In this document: positions 9,501 through 16,155 of the stretch, one piece after another
How the letters are laid out: every line of letters begins with the position of its first letter
Numbering within the stretch: position 1 is the first letter of the stretch
NCBI GenBank assembly: GCA_904373255.1
Contig: CAJFFD010000003.1
Coordinates: 1-49,864, forward strand
DNA length: 49,864 bases
Direction of reading: 5' to 3'
From: an uncultured Clostridia bacterium
Lineage (GTDB): Bacteria > Bacillota > Clostridia > Christensenellales > Borkfalkiaceae
Position numbers and translations under genes: made by a program
The notes under the pieces: generated by a model
Seen by the model: only the letters and a program-made list of their open reading frames with translations
Databases searched by the model: none
What the model was told of the DNA's origin: nothing

Positions 9501-9774
9501 GAGCCTCGTCGCCGCGTCGCAGACCGACCGGGTGTATCTTCCCGAGGACGGAAGGATCGGCGGCGTGCGGATCGACGGGTATGCGCTGGGCAAAGGGTTC
9601 GGCAATGAAGGAATAAAGGTGCTGTACATCCCCATGGAAGTCGAGAGGGTCGGGCAGGCCGCATTCGACGGATGCACGGGGCTGACGGCGATCTATTACG
9701 AGGGTACGGAGGAGGAATGGCTGCAGATCGGCGGATATACGCCGTCCGGCTGTTCGATCGTCTATGAAAGCTGA
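6535..9774 (+). CDS. Membrane-anchored BspA-type leucine-rich repeat protein
   Basis: A 1079-residue protein. Residues 1-155 form a soluble domain without signal peptide, one transmembrane helix sits near 160-182 (IGIFACITFLCIVALVL), and the rest is LRR_5/BspA repeats. About twenty repeats carry the hallmark pattern IGEGAFSGC / LPSGLETIGSGAF, each ~23 residues. Topology by charge is N-in, C-out, so the repeats face outside and the N-terminal domain faces the cytosolic proteins of the operon. BspA-type repeats in other bacteria bind host or bacterial surface proteins. ATG 6535 lies inside the previous gene. A short gap with AAAGGAGAGG separates it from the GH3-like gene. Partner or ligand is unknown. 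Confidence 0.85.
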   Translation: MQNIKVLSKGEYLRPQDFSPVTLIRYIFAEEGGRRYILLEFRNNREEELNGLSFELTQYGADGNALFSRAVSAPVRAGAGEVFTCTKLEADPACADFSVEKMSARYGGYSYTMRGGKLAVGYGEPVRAAAGEDAAEPVPTESAPKYTVAEQRAKYPAAIGIFACITFLCIVALVLAQLFSYKETATGIMKDGVVYSFDHGIDTEGADIYVSDFKGKGDVTIPAEIEGHKVTYVSSLSFQGNNDITGIEFKGSISIASNAFANCRNLQHANLQNVTSVGAYAFEGCDSLKEVRSSTLNSIDARAFAECTALETVEIKGEERSLSLGENAFRDCYSLRSVRLEPTIIYGGPQPFDQCDQLEELYLRNYEYSGGDQPAAPSEAAPLWELFSNYPDFYTSSLNEVHIGYMDCIPDDFCEGFGGLGSVTVDNLVSPVVGESAFKGCSGLYEINIPDVTEVGFRAFAGSGISSFDGKNIVSLGEEAFAESNVSSVTFEGNAALTGIPDGAFEGCGNLREIVLPENLETIGTGAFGNCFQIEYIDLPSGLKEIGASAFSNCSSLRQVIVPDGTEFIGEGVFGNCTDMSSLTLPYLGYSADEPATLANLFAWSENNLRDVTLTRASVLADSAFFGFTRLRSVSLPDTLESIGKDAFAECSSLSELYIPDSVRSIGSGALAGCSSLENLDIPFLGENESIAGTVPALFGWENYRDCTGAFCSLKSVRVRNGEEIAAGAFYRCGLLEEVDYRQTIRSIGEDAFSGCASITSFTLPSGLETIGSGAFEGCYRLYEVENRSSLNVRAGSEGYGMVAKYALAVYGAGENMPARETDGDWTFMETGGVRYLVGYGDRSFLSLPQTPQSYRIAPYLFYNDTNIERLASTGSAEIIGDYAFLQCAFLTDAALSEGIKEIGEGAFSGCNILTKVTLPASLAEIGEGAFSSNCLYEVWNLSSLPVEAGGSDYGGVGKYAMFIYDSADEESRVAAEDGFIFVRDGEEWSLVAASQTDRVYLPEDGRIGGVRIDGYALGKGFGNEGIKVLYIPMEVERVGQAAFDGCTGLTAIYYEGTEEEWLQIGGYTPSGCSIVYES

Positions 9775-9801
9775 CCGCTGCCGCCGGGGAAAGGAGAGGA
9801 T

Positions 9802-12800
9802 ATGATGCTGAAACACGGAGAGATCATCGCTGCGCTGACAGCCGGGCAGAAACAGGAACTGGCGGCGTCATTGCGCGCGTTTTCGCCCGACCGGGTGCCG
9901 GAGGGGATTCGGCCCTTCCGCTGTGCAGACATTTCGCAGGCGGGAGGGGAAACATTCCCTTCGTTCCGCGCGCTGGCAAACAGCTGGAACGCGGCGCTCG
10001 TGGGGGAGGTATGCGGCGCGCTCGCGCGGCAATGCGCCGGGGGCGAGGCGGCGCTTCTCTTCGTTCCGCCCGTAACCGTGGGCACAATACCCTGCGGCGA
10101 TGCCGTTTCGGAAGACCCCTGCCTGATCGGGGCGTATGCCGCGGAGATCTCCTCGGCGGTGCGCGGGGCGGGGGCTTTGCCCTGTTTCCGGTTTCTGCCC
10201 GACGAAAAAAATGCGGCACTGCTCGACGGCGTGCCTGAGCCGCGCGCCGTGTACGATTATTTTCTTGCCGCCCTTGCATATCTCCCGCGGGAAGGATTGG
10301 CTGCGGTGCTTCCCGCTCCCGGAGAAAAAGAGAATCCGAATATGGCGGAGGCGCGGCGGGCGCTGCTCGGAGCCGTGCGCGAAGGCGGCGTTGCCCTGTG
10401 CGAAAATGCGGCGGGGCGGGAAGCGGCTGCGCTGGCGGAGGGGTGCGTACTTGCGGACGGAGATGCCGCCGGGGTGGAGGCATCCGGCAAAGACGTGACC
10501 GACGAAGCCGCCGACAGGGCGATCGGACTTTCGGAACTTGTGCATGCCGCGCGGGAAACCGCCGCGGAACCGGTCGATACGGCGGAAGACGCCGCGCGCC
10601 GGGCTGCGGAGGAGTGCATCGTCCTGCTCTCCAATACCGGCAGCATTCTGCCGCTGCGCGAGGGGAGTTCCGTAGCCGTGCTGGGGGCTGCGGGGGAAGA
10701 ATTTTGCGCCGCGCTCGAAGGCGCGGGGCTGCGCTGCACGGGGTTCGCCCCGGGATATGCGCCCGAGAGGGAACGAAGCGACGAACTGATCCCTCCCGCC
10801 TGCGAACTGGCGGCGAAGGCGGATGCCGCCGTCGTATTCCTTTCGGGTACGGGCGCCGCGGAGGAGCTTCCCGCCAACCGCCTCGCTCTGCTCGCCGAAG
10901 CGGCGCGCGCCAATCCGAACCTTATAGCGGTCATTCCGCCGCAAGATCCGTGCAGCGTATCCTTCCGCGTCGGCGTTGCGGCATTGCTCGTTGCGGGCAT
11001 AGAAAGCGCGGAATCCCGCGCAGCGCTTGCCGGTGTTCTGGCGGGCAGGGTTTCGCCGGGCGGCAGGCTCGCCGCATCGCGGTATGACGACGCGGCAGGA
11101 TATTTCGGCTCGCTTCTGAACGGGAAGGAAGAGGGCTCGTTCCGCATCGGAGAGTTTGTCGGCTATCGGCGCGACGAGGCGGAGCAGACGCCTGCGGCTT
11201 ACCCCTTCGGGCATGGACTGGGATATTCGGAGTTCGAGTATTCTCAACTGAAAATCTTGTATTCCGCTGCGGAGGTGACCGTCCGCAACGTCGGCGGGCG
11301 CGACGCGTACGAGGTCGTGCAGCTGTATGTCGGCAAGGCGGATTCCGCCCTTCCCCGCCCGAAAAAGGAATTGAAGGGGTTCAAAAAGATTTTTCTCCGC
11401 GCCGGCGAGTCGGCGACGGTGAGTTTTCCGCTCTCGCCCTCGGCGTTTGCCGTGCGCAGCGGCGGGAACAGCGTAACGGAGGGAGGGGTGTACGAAGTTT
11501 CGGTCGGCGCGTCTTCCGCGGATATACGGCTGAAAACGACAATGCTTGCGGCGGGCGAGATGCTCGAGCGCGGCGGCGACGACGCTTCCTTCTACCTTCG
11601 GAACCGTTCCAACGTGTTGGCAGGCAATTATACGCTCGGCAGGGTCGTGCAGGTTCCGCCGCGGGGGAAAAAGATGCTGTCCGCGGGGAAAACGCTCGTG
11701 CTGATCTCCGTTTTGAGCGCCCTGTTTATCGCGTTGCTGCATTTTGCCGGGGCGGTCAGCCTGTTCAATACCGATGTGTTCTTTTCTCTGATCCTCCTGT
11801 TTGTCTGCCCCGCCTTGCTGATCGTGGGGGCGGTTCTGTTCATTGTGGGAAAACGGAGGCGGAGAGCGGCAAAGGCGAGTGCGCCGATCGTTTCGGACGG
11901 GTGTCCTGCGGAAACCGTGCGTGCAGGCGGGGAAAAGAGCTATGAAGAACTGTTCGACGAGGCGTTCGGCAGGGAGCGGAAAACGGAGGAGCGCCCCGCC
12001 GCATCCGCGTCAAAACGGCTCGGAGCGGACGAATCCGCCGCGTATATCGACCCTTCCTATACCATTCGGGATGCAGAATCGGAGCTTGCCGCCTGCTGTG
12101 CCGCCCGCGGGATTTCCCTGGGGGAGAGCGGAACGCGCAGCCTGCTTGCGGCTTTCTGCGCTTCGCGGCTGATTTTTGCCGAGGTCTCTTCGGCGAAGTA
12201 TCTGCCCGCGCTCGCACAGGCGCTCGGAGATTTCTTCGGCAGCGGCGGGTATTACGACGACGTTTCGGCGTATACGCAGCCCGCCGACCTGTTCGGCGCG
12301 GTGCGGAAGGAGGAAGGCGCGCAAACGGAGGCGGCGCGCGCGGCGGAAAATGCCGCGGAAAAGAAGCATGCCGTCTGTGCGGCGGTGCTCGGCGGCGTTT
12401 TGCTCCCGCCCGAAACGCTGCTCGGCTGCGTTGCCGGCTCCTTCGCGGCGACGCCGGGCGCGGAAGGCGCGCTTCCGCCGAACGTATGGCTCGTGTGCGG
12501 CGCCGAGGCGGGTTCCATGCCCGCTGCCGGCGAAGCGCTGGCGGAGGCGGCGTGCAGCATCCGCCTGGATATTGCGGGTACGGCAGCCGCGGAAGGGCAT
12601 CCTGTGCGCGCGCTCAATTATTACCAGCTGCTGCGGCTTGCGCGAAAGTGTACGAAGGAATTTCTGCTCGACGAAGACGCGTGCTGGAAAAAGGCAGACC
12701 GCCTGGAAAAAGCGGCGGCAAAGGCATCGCCATCGACCTTCCGGTTCGGGAACAGGCTGTGGCTTAAAACGGAGAGGTATTCTTCCGTCCTCCTCGCGCT

Positions 12801-12960
12801 GGGCGCGGAGCAGGGGGAGGCGTTCGACGATGCGGTGGCGGCGTGCATTCTGCCCGTGCTGTATTCGGCGGGAAAGGAATGCCTGCCCGAAGCGGAAAAG
12901 GAGCTGGACGAGGCGTCATTCCCCGAATGCCGCAAACAGCTTGACGGGTACGGGGTGTAA
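9802..12960 (+). CDS. Degenerate GH3 domain - membrane hairpin - pseudo-AAA+ fusion
   Basis: A 1052-residue fusion. Residues about 25-610 follow the glycoside hydrolase family 3 plan: RALANSWN, a degenerate SEDP segment, AEECIVLLSN, AYPFGHGLGYS and a fibronectin-like end with ELKGFKKI. The catalytic parts look lost: PCFRF replaces the KHF segment and no SDW nucleophile motif is present. Two transmembrane helices (about 630-652 and 661-684) form a hairpin flanked on both sides by Lys/Arg, so both large domains should be cytosolic. Residues about 755-1052 align by eye with the downstream AAA+ ATPase: EVSSAKYL (794) for its GMSGTGKT, PADLFG for TDLIG, and PPNVWLVCG (892-900) for PANMWFIGT. Walker A and B residues are absent. 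The start is ATG 9802 behind AAAGGAGAGG. It is probably a structural or regulatory partner of the active ATPase. Confidence 0.75.
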   Translation: MMLKHGEIIAALTAGQKQELAASLRAFSPDRVPEGIRPFRCADISQAGGETFPSFRALANSWNAALVGEVCGALARQCAGGEAALLFVPPVTVGTIPCGDAVSEDPCLIGAYAAEISSAVRGAGALPCFRFLPDEKNAALLDGVPEPRAVYDYFLAALAYLPREGLAAVLPAPGEKENPNMAEARRALLGAVREGGVALCENAAGREAAALAEGCVLADGDAAGVEASGKDVTDEAADRAIGLSELVHAARETAAEPVDTAEDAARRAAEECIVLLSNTGSILPLREGSSVAVLGAAGEEFCAALEGAGLRCTGFAPGYAPERERSDELIPPACELAAKADAAVVFLSGTGAAEELPANRLALLAEAARANPNLIAVIPPQDPCSVSFRVGVAALLVAGIESAESRAALAGVLAGRVSPGGRLAASRYDDAAGYFGSLLNGKEEGSFRIGEFVGYRRDEAEQTPAAYPFGHGLGYSEFEYSQLKILYSAAEVTVRNVGGRDAYEVVQLYVGKADSALPRPKKELKGFKKIFLRAGESATVSFPLSPSAFAVRSGGNSVTEGGVYEVSVGASSADIRLKTTMLAAGEMLERGGDDASFYLRNRSNVLAGNYTLGRVVQVPPRGKKMLSAGKTLVLISVLSALFIALLHFAGAVSLFNTDVFFSLILLFVCPALLIVGAVLFIVGKRRRRAAKASAPIVSDGCPAETVRAGGEKSYEELFDEAFGRERKTEERPAASASKRLGADESAAYIDPSYTIRDAESELAACCAARGISLGESGTRSLLAAFCASRLIFAEVSSAKYLPALAQALGDFFGSGGYYDDVSAYTQPADLFGAVRKEEGAQTEAARAAENAAEKKHAVCAAVLGGVLLPPETLLGCVAGSFAATPGAEGALPPNVWLVCGAEAGSMPAAGEALAEAACSIRLDIAGTAAAEGHPVRALNYYQLLRLARKCTKEFLLDEDACWKKADRLEKAAAKASPSTFRFGNRLWLKTERYSSVLLALGAEQGEAFDDAVAACILPVLYSAGKECLPEAEKELDEASFPECRKQLDGYGV

Positions 12961-12991
12961 CGCGGCGCTGCCGTTCCGCGGGAGGTATTGC

Positions 12992-14740
12992 ATGAACACG
13001 GAAGATCTTTTGTATCGCGCGTTCCGCGATTACAGGGAGAATACGGAGCATGACCGCGACTGTGAAAGACGCCGCCGCGCCCTGACGCGCGCCGGCGGGA
13101 ACGACGCGCTCGAGGTCATCGAAACGGAATGCGAAATTGAAAACGACTGGCTTGAGGCTGCCGAGGAGGGGCTGGAATACATCGGCAGGGCGATCGGCGA
13201 AGAGCGGCAGTTCATCCGTTCCAACGGCGAGGTCGTGCCGATCGAAAAGGTCAAGAGCGTTTCGCGCGAATCGGCGGAGCATCTTTCGCGGCACGGAGAG
13301 TTCATTACGCGGCGGCAGGGCGAAGACATCGTTCCGGATAAACTCTACACGGTGGAGCGGCTCAACGATTACACCGTATACGAGAACAGATTTTTGTATA
13401 TGCTCCTGTGCTATCTGCGCGATTTTATCTCCTACCGCTACGGAAAAATCACGGAGTATGTGAATACATACCGCGGGCGGCTGCGCGTGGAAAAAACGGC
13501 GGATACGGGCGCGCGGCGCACCTCCGTGACCCTGGTGGCGGAAGACGTGCGGAAAAACGACGAGCGCATACTCGAAAAGAGCGGCGTAAAAAGCCAGCTT
13601 TCCCGCATGGACGGCGCACTCAAAACGGTGCATCTGCTGCTCGGCACGCCGCTCATGCAGGAGGTGGCAAAGGTTCCGATGCTCAAGCCTCCGGTCACGG
13701 AAACGAACGTCCTGAAAATGGATAAAAATTTCAAGGGCGCTCTGCGGCTGTATTATTTCCTCGTTTCGTATCAAAAGGACGGGTTTACCGTCAGGCAGAC
13801 CACGCGCCGTTTCAGTCCGCTCCCCGATGGCGCCGCCGATGAATTTTCGGAGGCGGAGGAGCTTGTGACCTTCCTTATGTATGAGTACGGGATGCAGATC
13901 GGGGAGGAACTGCGCCGCGCATATCTGGAAGAACAGGAACGGCGGAAGCGGGAGGAGGCGCGCCGGGAAGAGGAGCGTTTCCGCGGCTTGCGCAAACGCG
14001 TGAGGGAATCGGGCGTCGGGGCGGAGGAATATATGCTCCTTCTGGAAAGCCGCTGCCGCAGCCTCGAAAAGGAAAAGGCATCGCTCGCCGAAGCATATTC
14101 CCGCAGCGAGGGCATGCTGGCGGAGTCGGTCAAGCGCGGCGGAGAACTGGAACTTGCGCTGCGCGAAAGCCGCGAAGCGCTGGAAAGCGCAGAGGCTGCG
14201 CACCGCGGCGAACTGGAAAGCGCAGAGGCTGCGCACCGCGGCGAACTGGAAAGGCTCGCCGGCGAACGCCGAGCCGAGGTTTCCGCGCTGGAAGAGCGGT
14301 ACAGGGGTGAACTCTCCGCGCTCCGCCTCGAGCATGAAAGAGAACGCGCGGCGGGCGAAAAAGCGTTCGCGGCGGAGCGGGCGAAGCTGGAAGAAGCGCG
14401 CGCGGATGCCGAAGAGCGGTTCGCCTGCTCCGAAGAGATGCGGGAACGTGCGGAAGCCGCCGCCGCGCGTGCTGACGGGGAGCGGATTCTGGCGGAGGCG
14501 AGGCTGAACGCCGTTAAAAGCGAGTACGGCGCGTTCGGCGAGGAGGAAGATTTCACCTCGATGGAACGATTCGACGAGATCGAGCGCCAGTACCGCGCTT
14601 TCCGCGCATTCTTTAAAAAAGAGTGGCGGAAAGCAAAAAGGAGGATACGAAAGGAGGCGTTCGCCGATGTTTTCGCCGCCGAAGATAAGGGCGGCGGGCA
14701 GGATTCGGGCAAAGAGGACGGAAAACCGGGCAAATCATGA
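12992..14740 (+). CDS. DUF2357 protein with long coiled coil, no nuclease domain
   Basis: 582 residues. The N-terminal ~300 residues match the DUF2357 plan, including YTVYENRFLYMLL (127-139), RLNDYT and KTVHLLLGTP. DUF2357 proteins are usually partners of McrB-like AAA+ ATPases and often carry a PD-(D/E)XK nuclease. Here no such motif is seen; instead residues about 305-510 are a charged heptad-rich coiled coil (EEQERRKREEARREEE onward), ending in a basic tail. ATG 12992 is chosen over the longer open frame because GGAGGT lies 5 nt upstream and the upstream extension is the GH3 gene out of frame. It overlaps the AAA+ gene by ATGA. I infer a cytosolic adaptor that docks on the ATPase. Confidence 0.8.
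   Translation: MNTEDLLYRAFRDYRENTEHDRDCERRRRALTRAGGNDALEVIETECEIENDWLEAAEEGLEYIGRAIGEERQFIRSNGEVVPIEKVKSVSRESAEHLSRHGEFITRRQGEDIVPDKLYTVERLNDYTVYENRFLYMLLCYLRDFISYRYGKITEYVNTYRGRLRVEKTADTGARRTSVTLVAEDVRKNDERILEKSGVKSQLSRMDGALKTVHLLLGTPLMQEVAKVPMLKPPVTETNVLKMDKNFKGALRLYYFLVSYQKDGFTVRQTTRRFSPLPDGAADEFSEAEELVTFLMYEYGMQIGEELRRAYLEEQERRKREEARREEERFRGLRKRVRESGVGAEEYMLLLESRCRSLEKEKASLAEAYSRSEGMLAESVKRGGELELALRESREALESAEAAHRGELESAEAAHRGELERLAGERRAEVSALEERYRGELSALRLEHERERAAGEKAFAAERAKLEEARADAEERFACSEEMRERAEAAAARADGERILAEARLNAVKSEYGAFGEEEDFTSMERFDEIERQYRAFRAFFKKEWRKAKRRIRKEAFADVFAAEDKGGGQDSGKEDGKPGKS
14183..14248 (+). repeat. 33-bp perfect tandem duplication in the coiled coil
   Basis: Two identical 33-bp units (14183-14215 and 14216-14248), each encoding the 11 residues ESAEAAHRGEL. 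Eleven residues keep the coiled-coil phase (three turns), so the duplication is tolerated in frame. Confidence 0.9.
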
Positions 14741-16137
14741 GAAAGATGCAATTCAAAAAGGGAAAAATCGAAAAAAAATATCTCGTCGTGCTGGCGGCGT
14801 TTGTCGCGGCGGCAGTGCTGTTGGGTACTGCGGCGGGCATTCTCGTCGGCAGGGGAGGCGGCAACCTGCCCGCCTGGCTCACCGTCATCGTCATTATCCT
14901 TCTGGTGGCGCTGCCCCTGCTCGTGCTTGCGCTGCTGTTTGCGGTCGCGGGGGAAAAGCGCGCCGAGCCTTCCGCAGCACCGCGCGGCTCCGCGGCGGAA
15001 AACGGCGGGGCTGCGGCGGAAGGCGAAACGGCGGAGCCTGTACCCGCAAAAGGGCAGAAAACGCGGTTCGACGGACTGACCCGCATAGACGGGCGGCGCG
15101 AAGCCTTCGGCAGGGAACAGTTCGACGACGACGTAACGCTTCCCGTGCTCTGCCGGGAGTTCCGCAATTTTGCGGCAGGGTGTTTGGGATTGTATTACGA
15201 GGAATCGGATATACGCAGGTTCGTCGCGGGGTTGGCGGTATCGCATATCATGATATTGCAGGGCATGTCCGGCACGGGCAAAACTTCGCTCGCATACGCT
15301 TTCGGCGAGTATCTCGGCAATCCGTCTGCGGTCATACCCGTCCAGCCCATGTGGAAAGAGCGCACCGATCTGATCGGATATTATAACGAATTCACCCGCC
15401 GGTTCAACGAAACGGATCTGCTTAAAAAGATGTACGAGGCGAATTACAGCCGCAAAATTTACATTACGGTACTCGACGAAATGAACATAGCGCGGGTGGA
15501 GTATTATTTTGCGGAATTTCTTTCGCTGCTGGAACTGCCCGACGCAGATAAGCGGAATCTCGCCGTGGTATCCGACGAATGGCGGAGCGACCCGCTGCAA
15601 TTCGACGACGGGCATATCCGCCTGCCCGCGAATATGTGGTTTATAGGTACGGCAAACAACGACGATTCCACCTTTGCGATCTCCGACAAGGTGTACGACA
15701 GGGCGATGGTCATGGAACTGGAGCGAAAGGCAGAGCCGTTCGCGGCGGAACGCCCCGCCCGGCGCTGCATCAGCGCACAGCGGTTTGCCGAACTTACGGA
15801 GTACGCAAAACGGGAATACGGGCTTACCGAACGAGACCTGCGCAGGCTGAAACGGCTCGATGCCTACCTTACGGATAAATGCCGCGTGACGTTCGGAAAC
15901 AGGATTATGAAGCAGATCTCCGAATATGTAGCCGTATACGCGGCTTGCGGCGGAGACGCGCTGGAAGCTCTCGACGATATTCTGGCGAAAAAGGTGCTGC
16001 GGAAGCTGAGCATGCAGAACCCCGTGTTTATCAAAAATATCGGCGGGGATCTGTGTAAATTCCTCGACGGGTTGTTCGGGGAAGAAAATATGCCCCTGTG
16101 CAGGGATTTCGTGCGCCGCCTGGAACAGATGATCTGA
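14737..16137 (+). CDS. Membrane-anchored McrB/AAA_5-like AAA+ ATPase
   Basis: 466 residues. Two transmembrane helices (about 15-37 and 47-70) separated by a short Gly-rich loop, with basic residues on both outer sides, hold the rest in the cytosol. The AAA+ core is intact: Walker A GMSGTGKT (176-183), Walker B IYITVLDEMN (241-250), sensor 1 WFIGTANND (301-309) and DKVYDRA with a likely arginine finger near 322. The closest relatives by motif are McrB-type/AAA_5 ATPases rather than MoxR proper. Such proteins form hexamers that remodel a bound partner. Start overlaps the DUF2357 stop (ATGA), implying fixed stoichiometry. No nuclease is encoded nearby, so a restriction role is unlikely; a membrane remodelling or export-control role is inferred. 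Confidence 0.88.
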   Translation: MRKMQFKKGKIEKKYLVVLAAFVAAAVLLGTAAGILVGRGGGNLPAWLTVIVIILLVALPLLVLALLFAVAGEKRAEPSAAPRGSAAENGGAAAEGETAEPVPAKGQKTRFDGLTRIDGRREAFGREQFDDDVTLPVLCREFRNFAAGCLGLYYEESDIRRFVAGLAVSHIMILQGMSGTGKTSLAYAFGEYLGNPSAVIPVQPMWKERTDLIGYYNEFTRRFNETDLLKKMYEANYSRKIYITVLDEMNIARVEYYFAEFLSLLELPDADKRNLAVVSDEWRSDPLQFDDGHIRLPANMWFIGTANNDDSTFAISDKVYDRAMVMELERKAEPFAAERPARRCISAQRFAELTEYAKREYGLTERDLRRLKRLDAYLTDKCRVTFGNRIMKQISEYVAVYAACGGDALEALDDILAKKVLRKLSMQNPVFIKNIGGDLCKFLDGLFGEENMPLCRDFVRRLEQMI

Positions 16138-16155
16138 CGGCGGCGGGGAAAGGAG

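Noticed and set aside
9802-12960. Active secreted beta-glucosidase
   Set aside because: GH3 landmarks are present, but the nucleophile and substrate-binding motifs are missing and there is no signal peptide.
12992-16137. McrBC-type restriction system
   Set aside because: DUF2357 and an McrB-like ATPase are present, but no nuclease motif is seen and the ATPase has two membrane helices within a surface operon.
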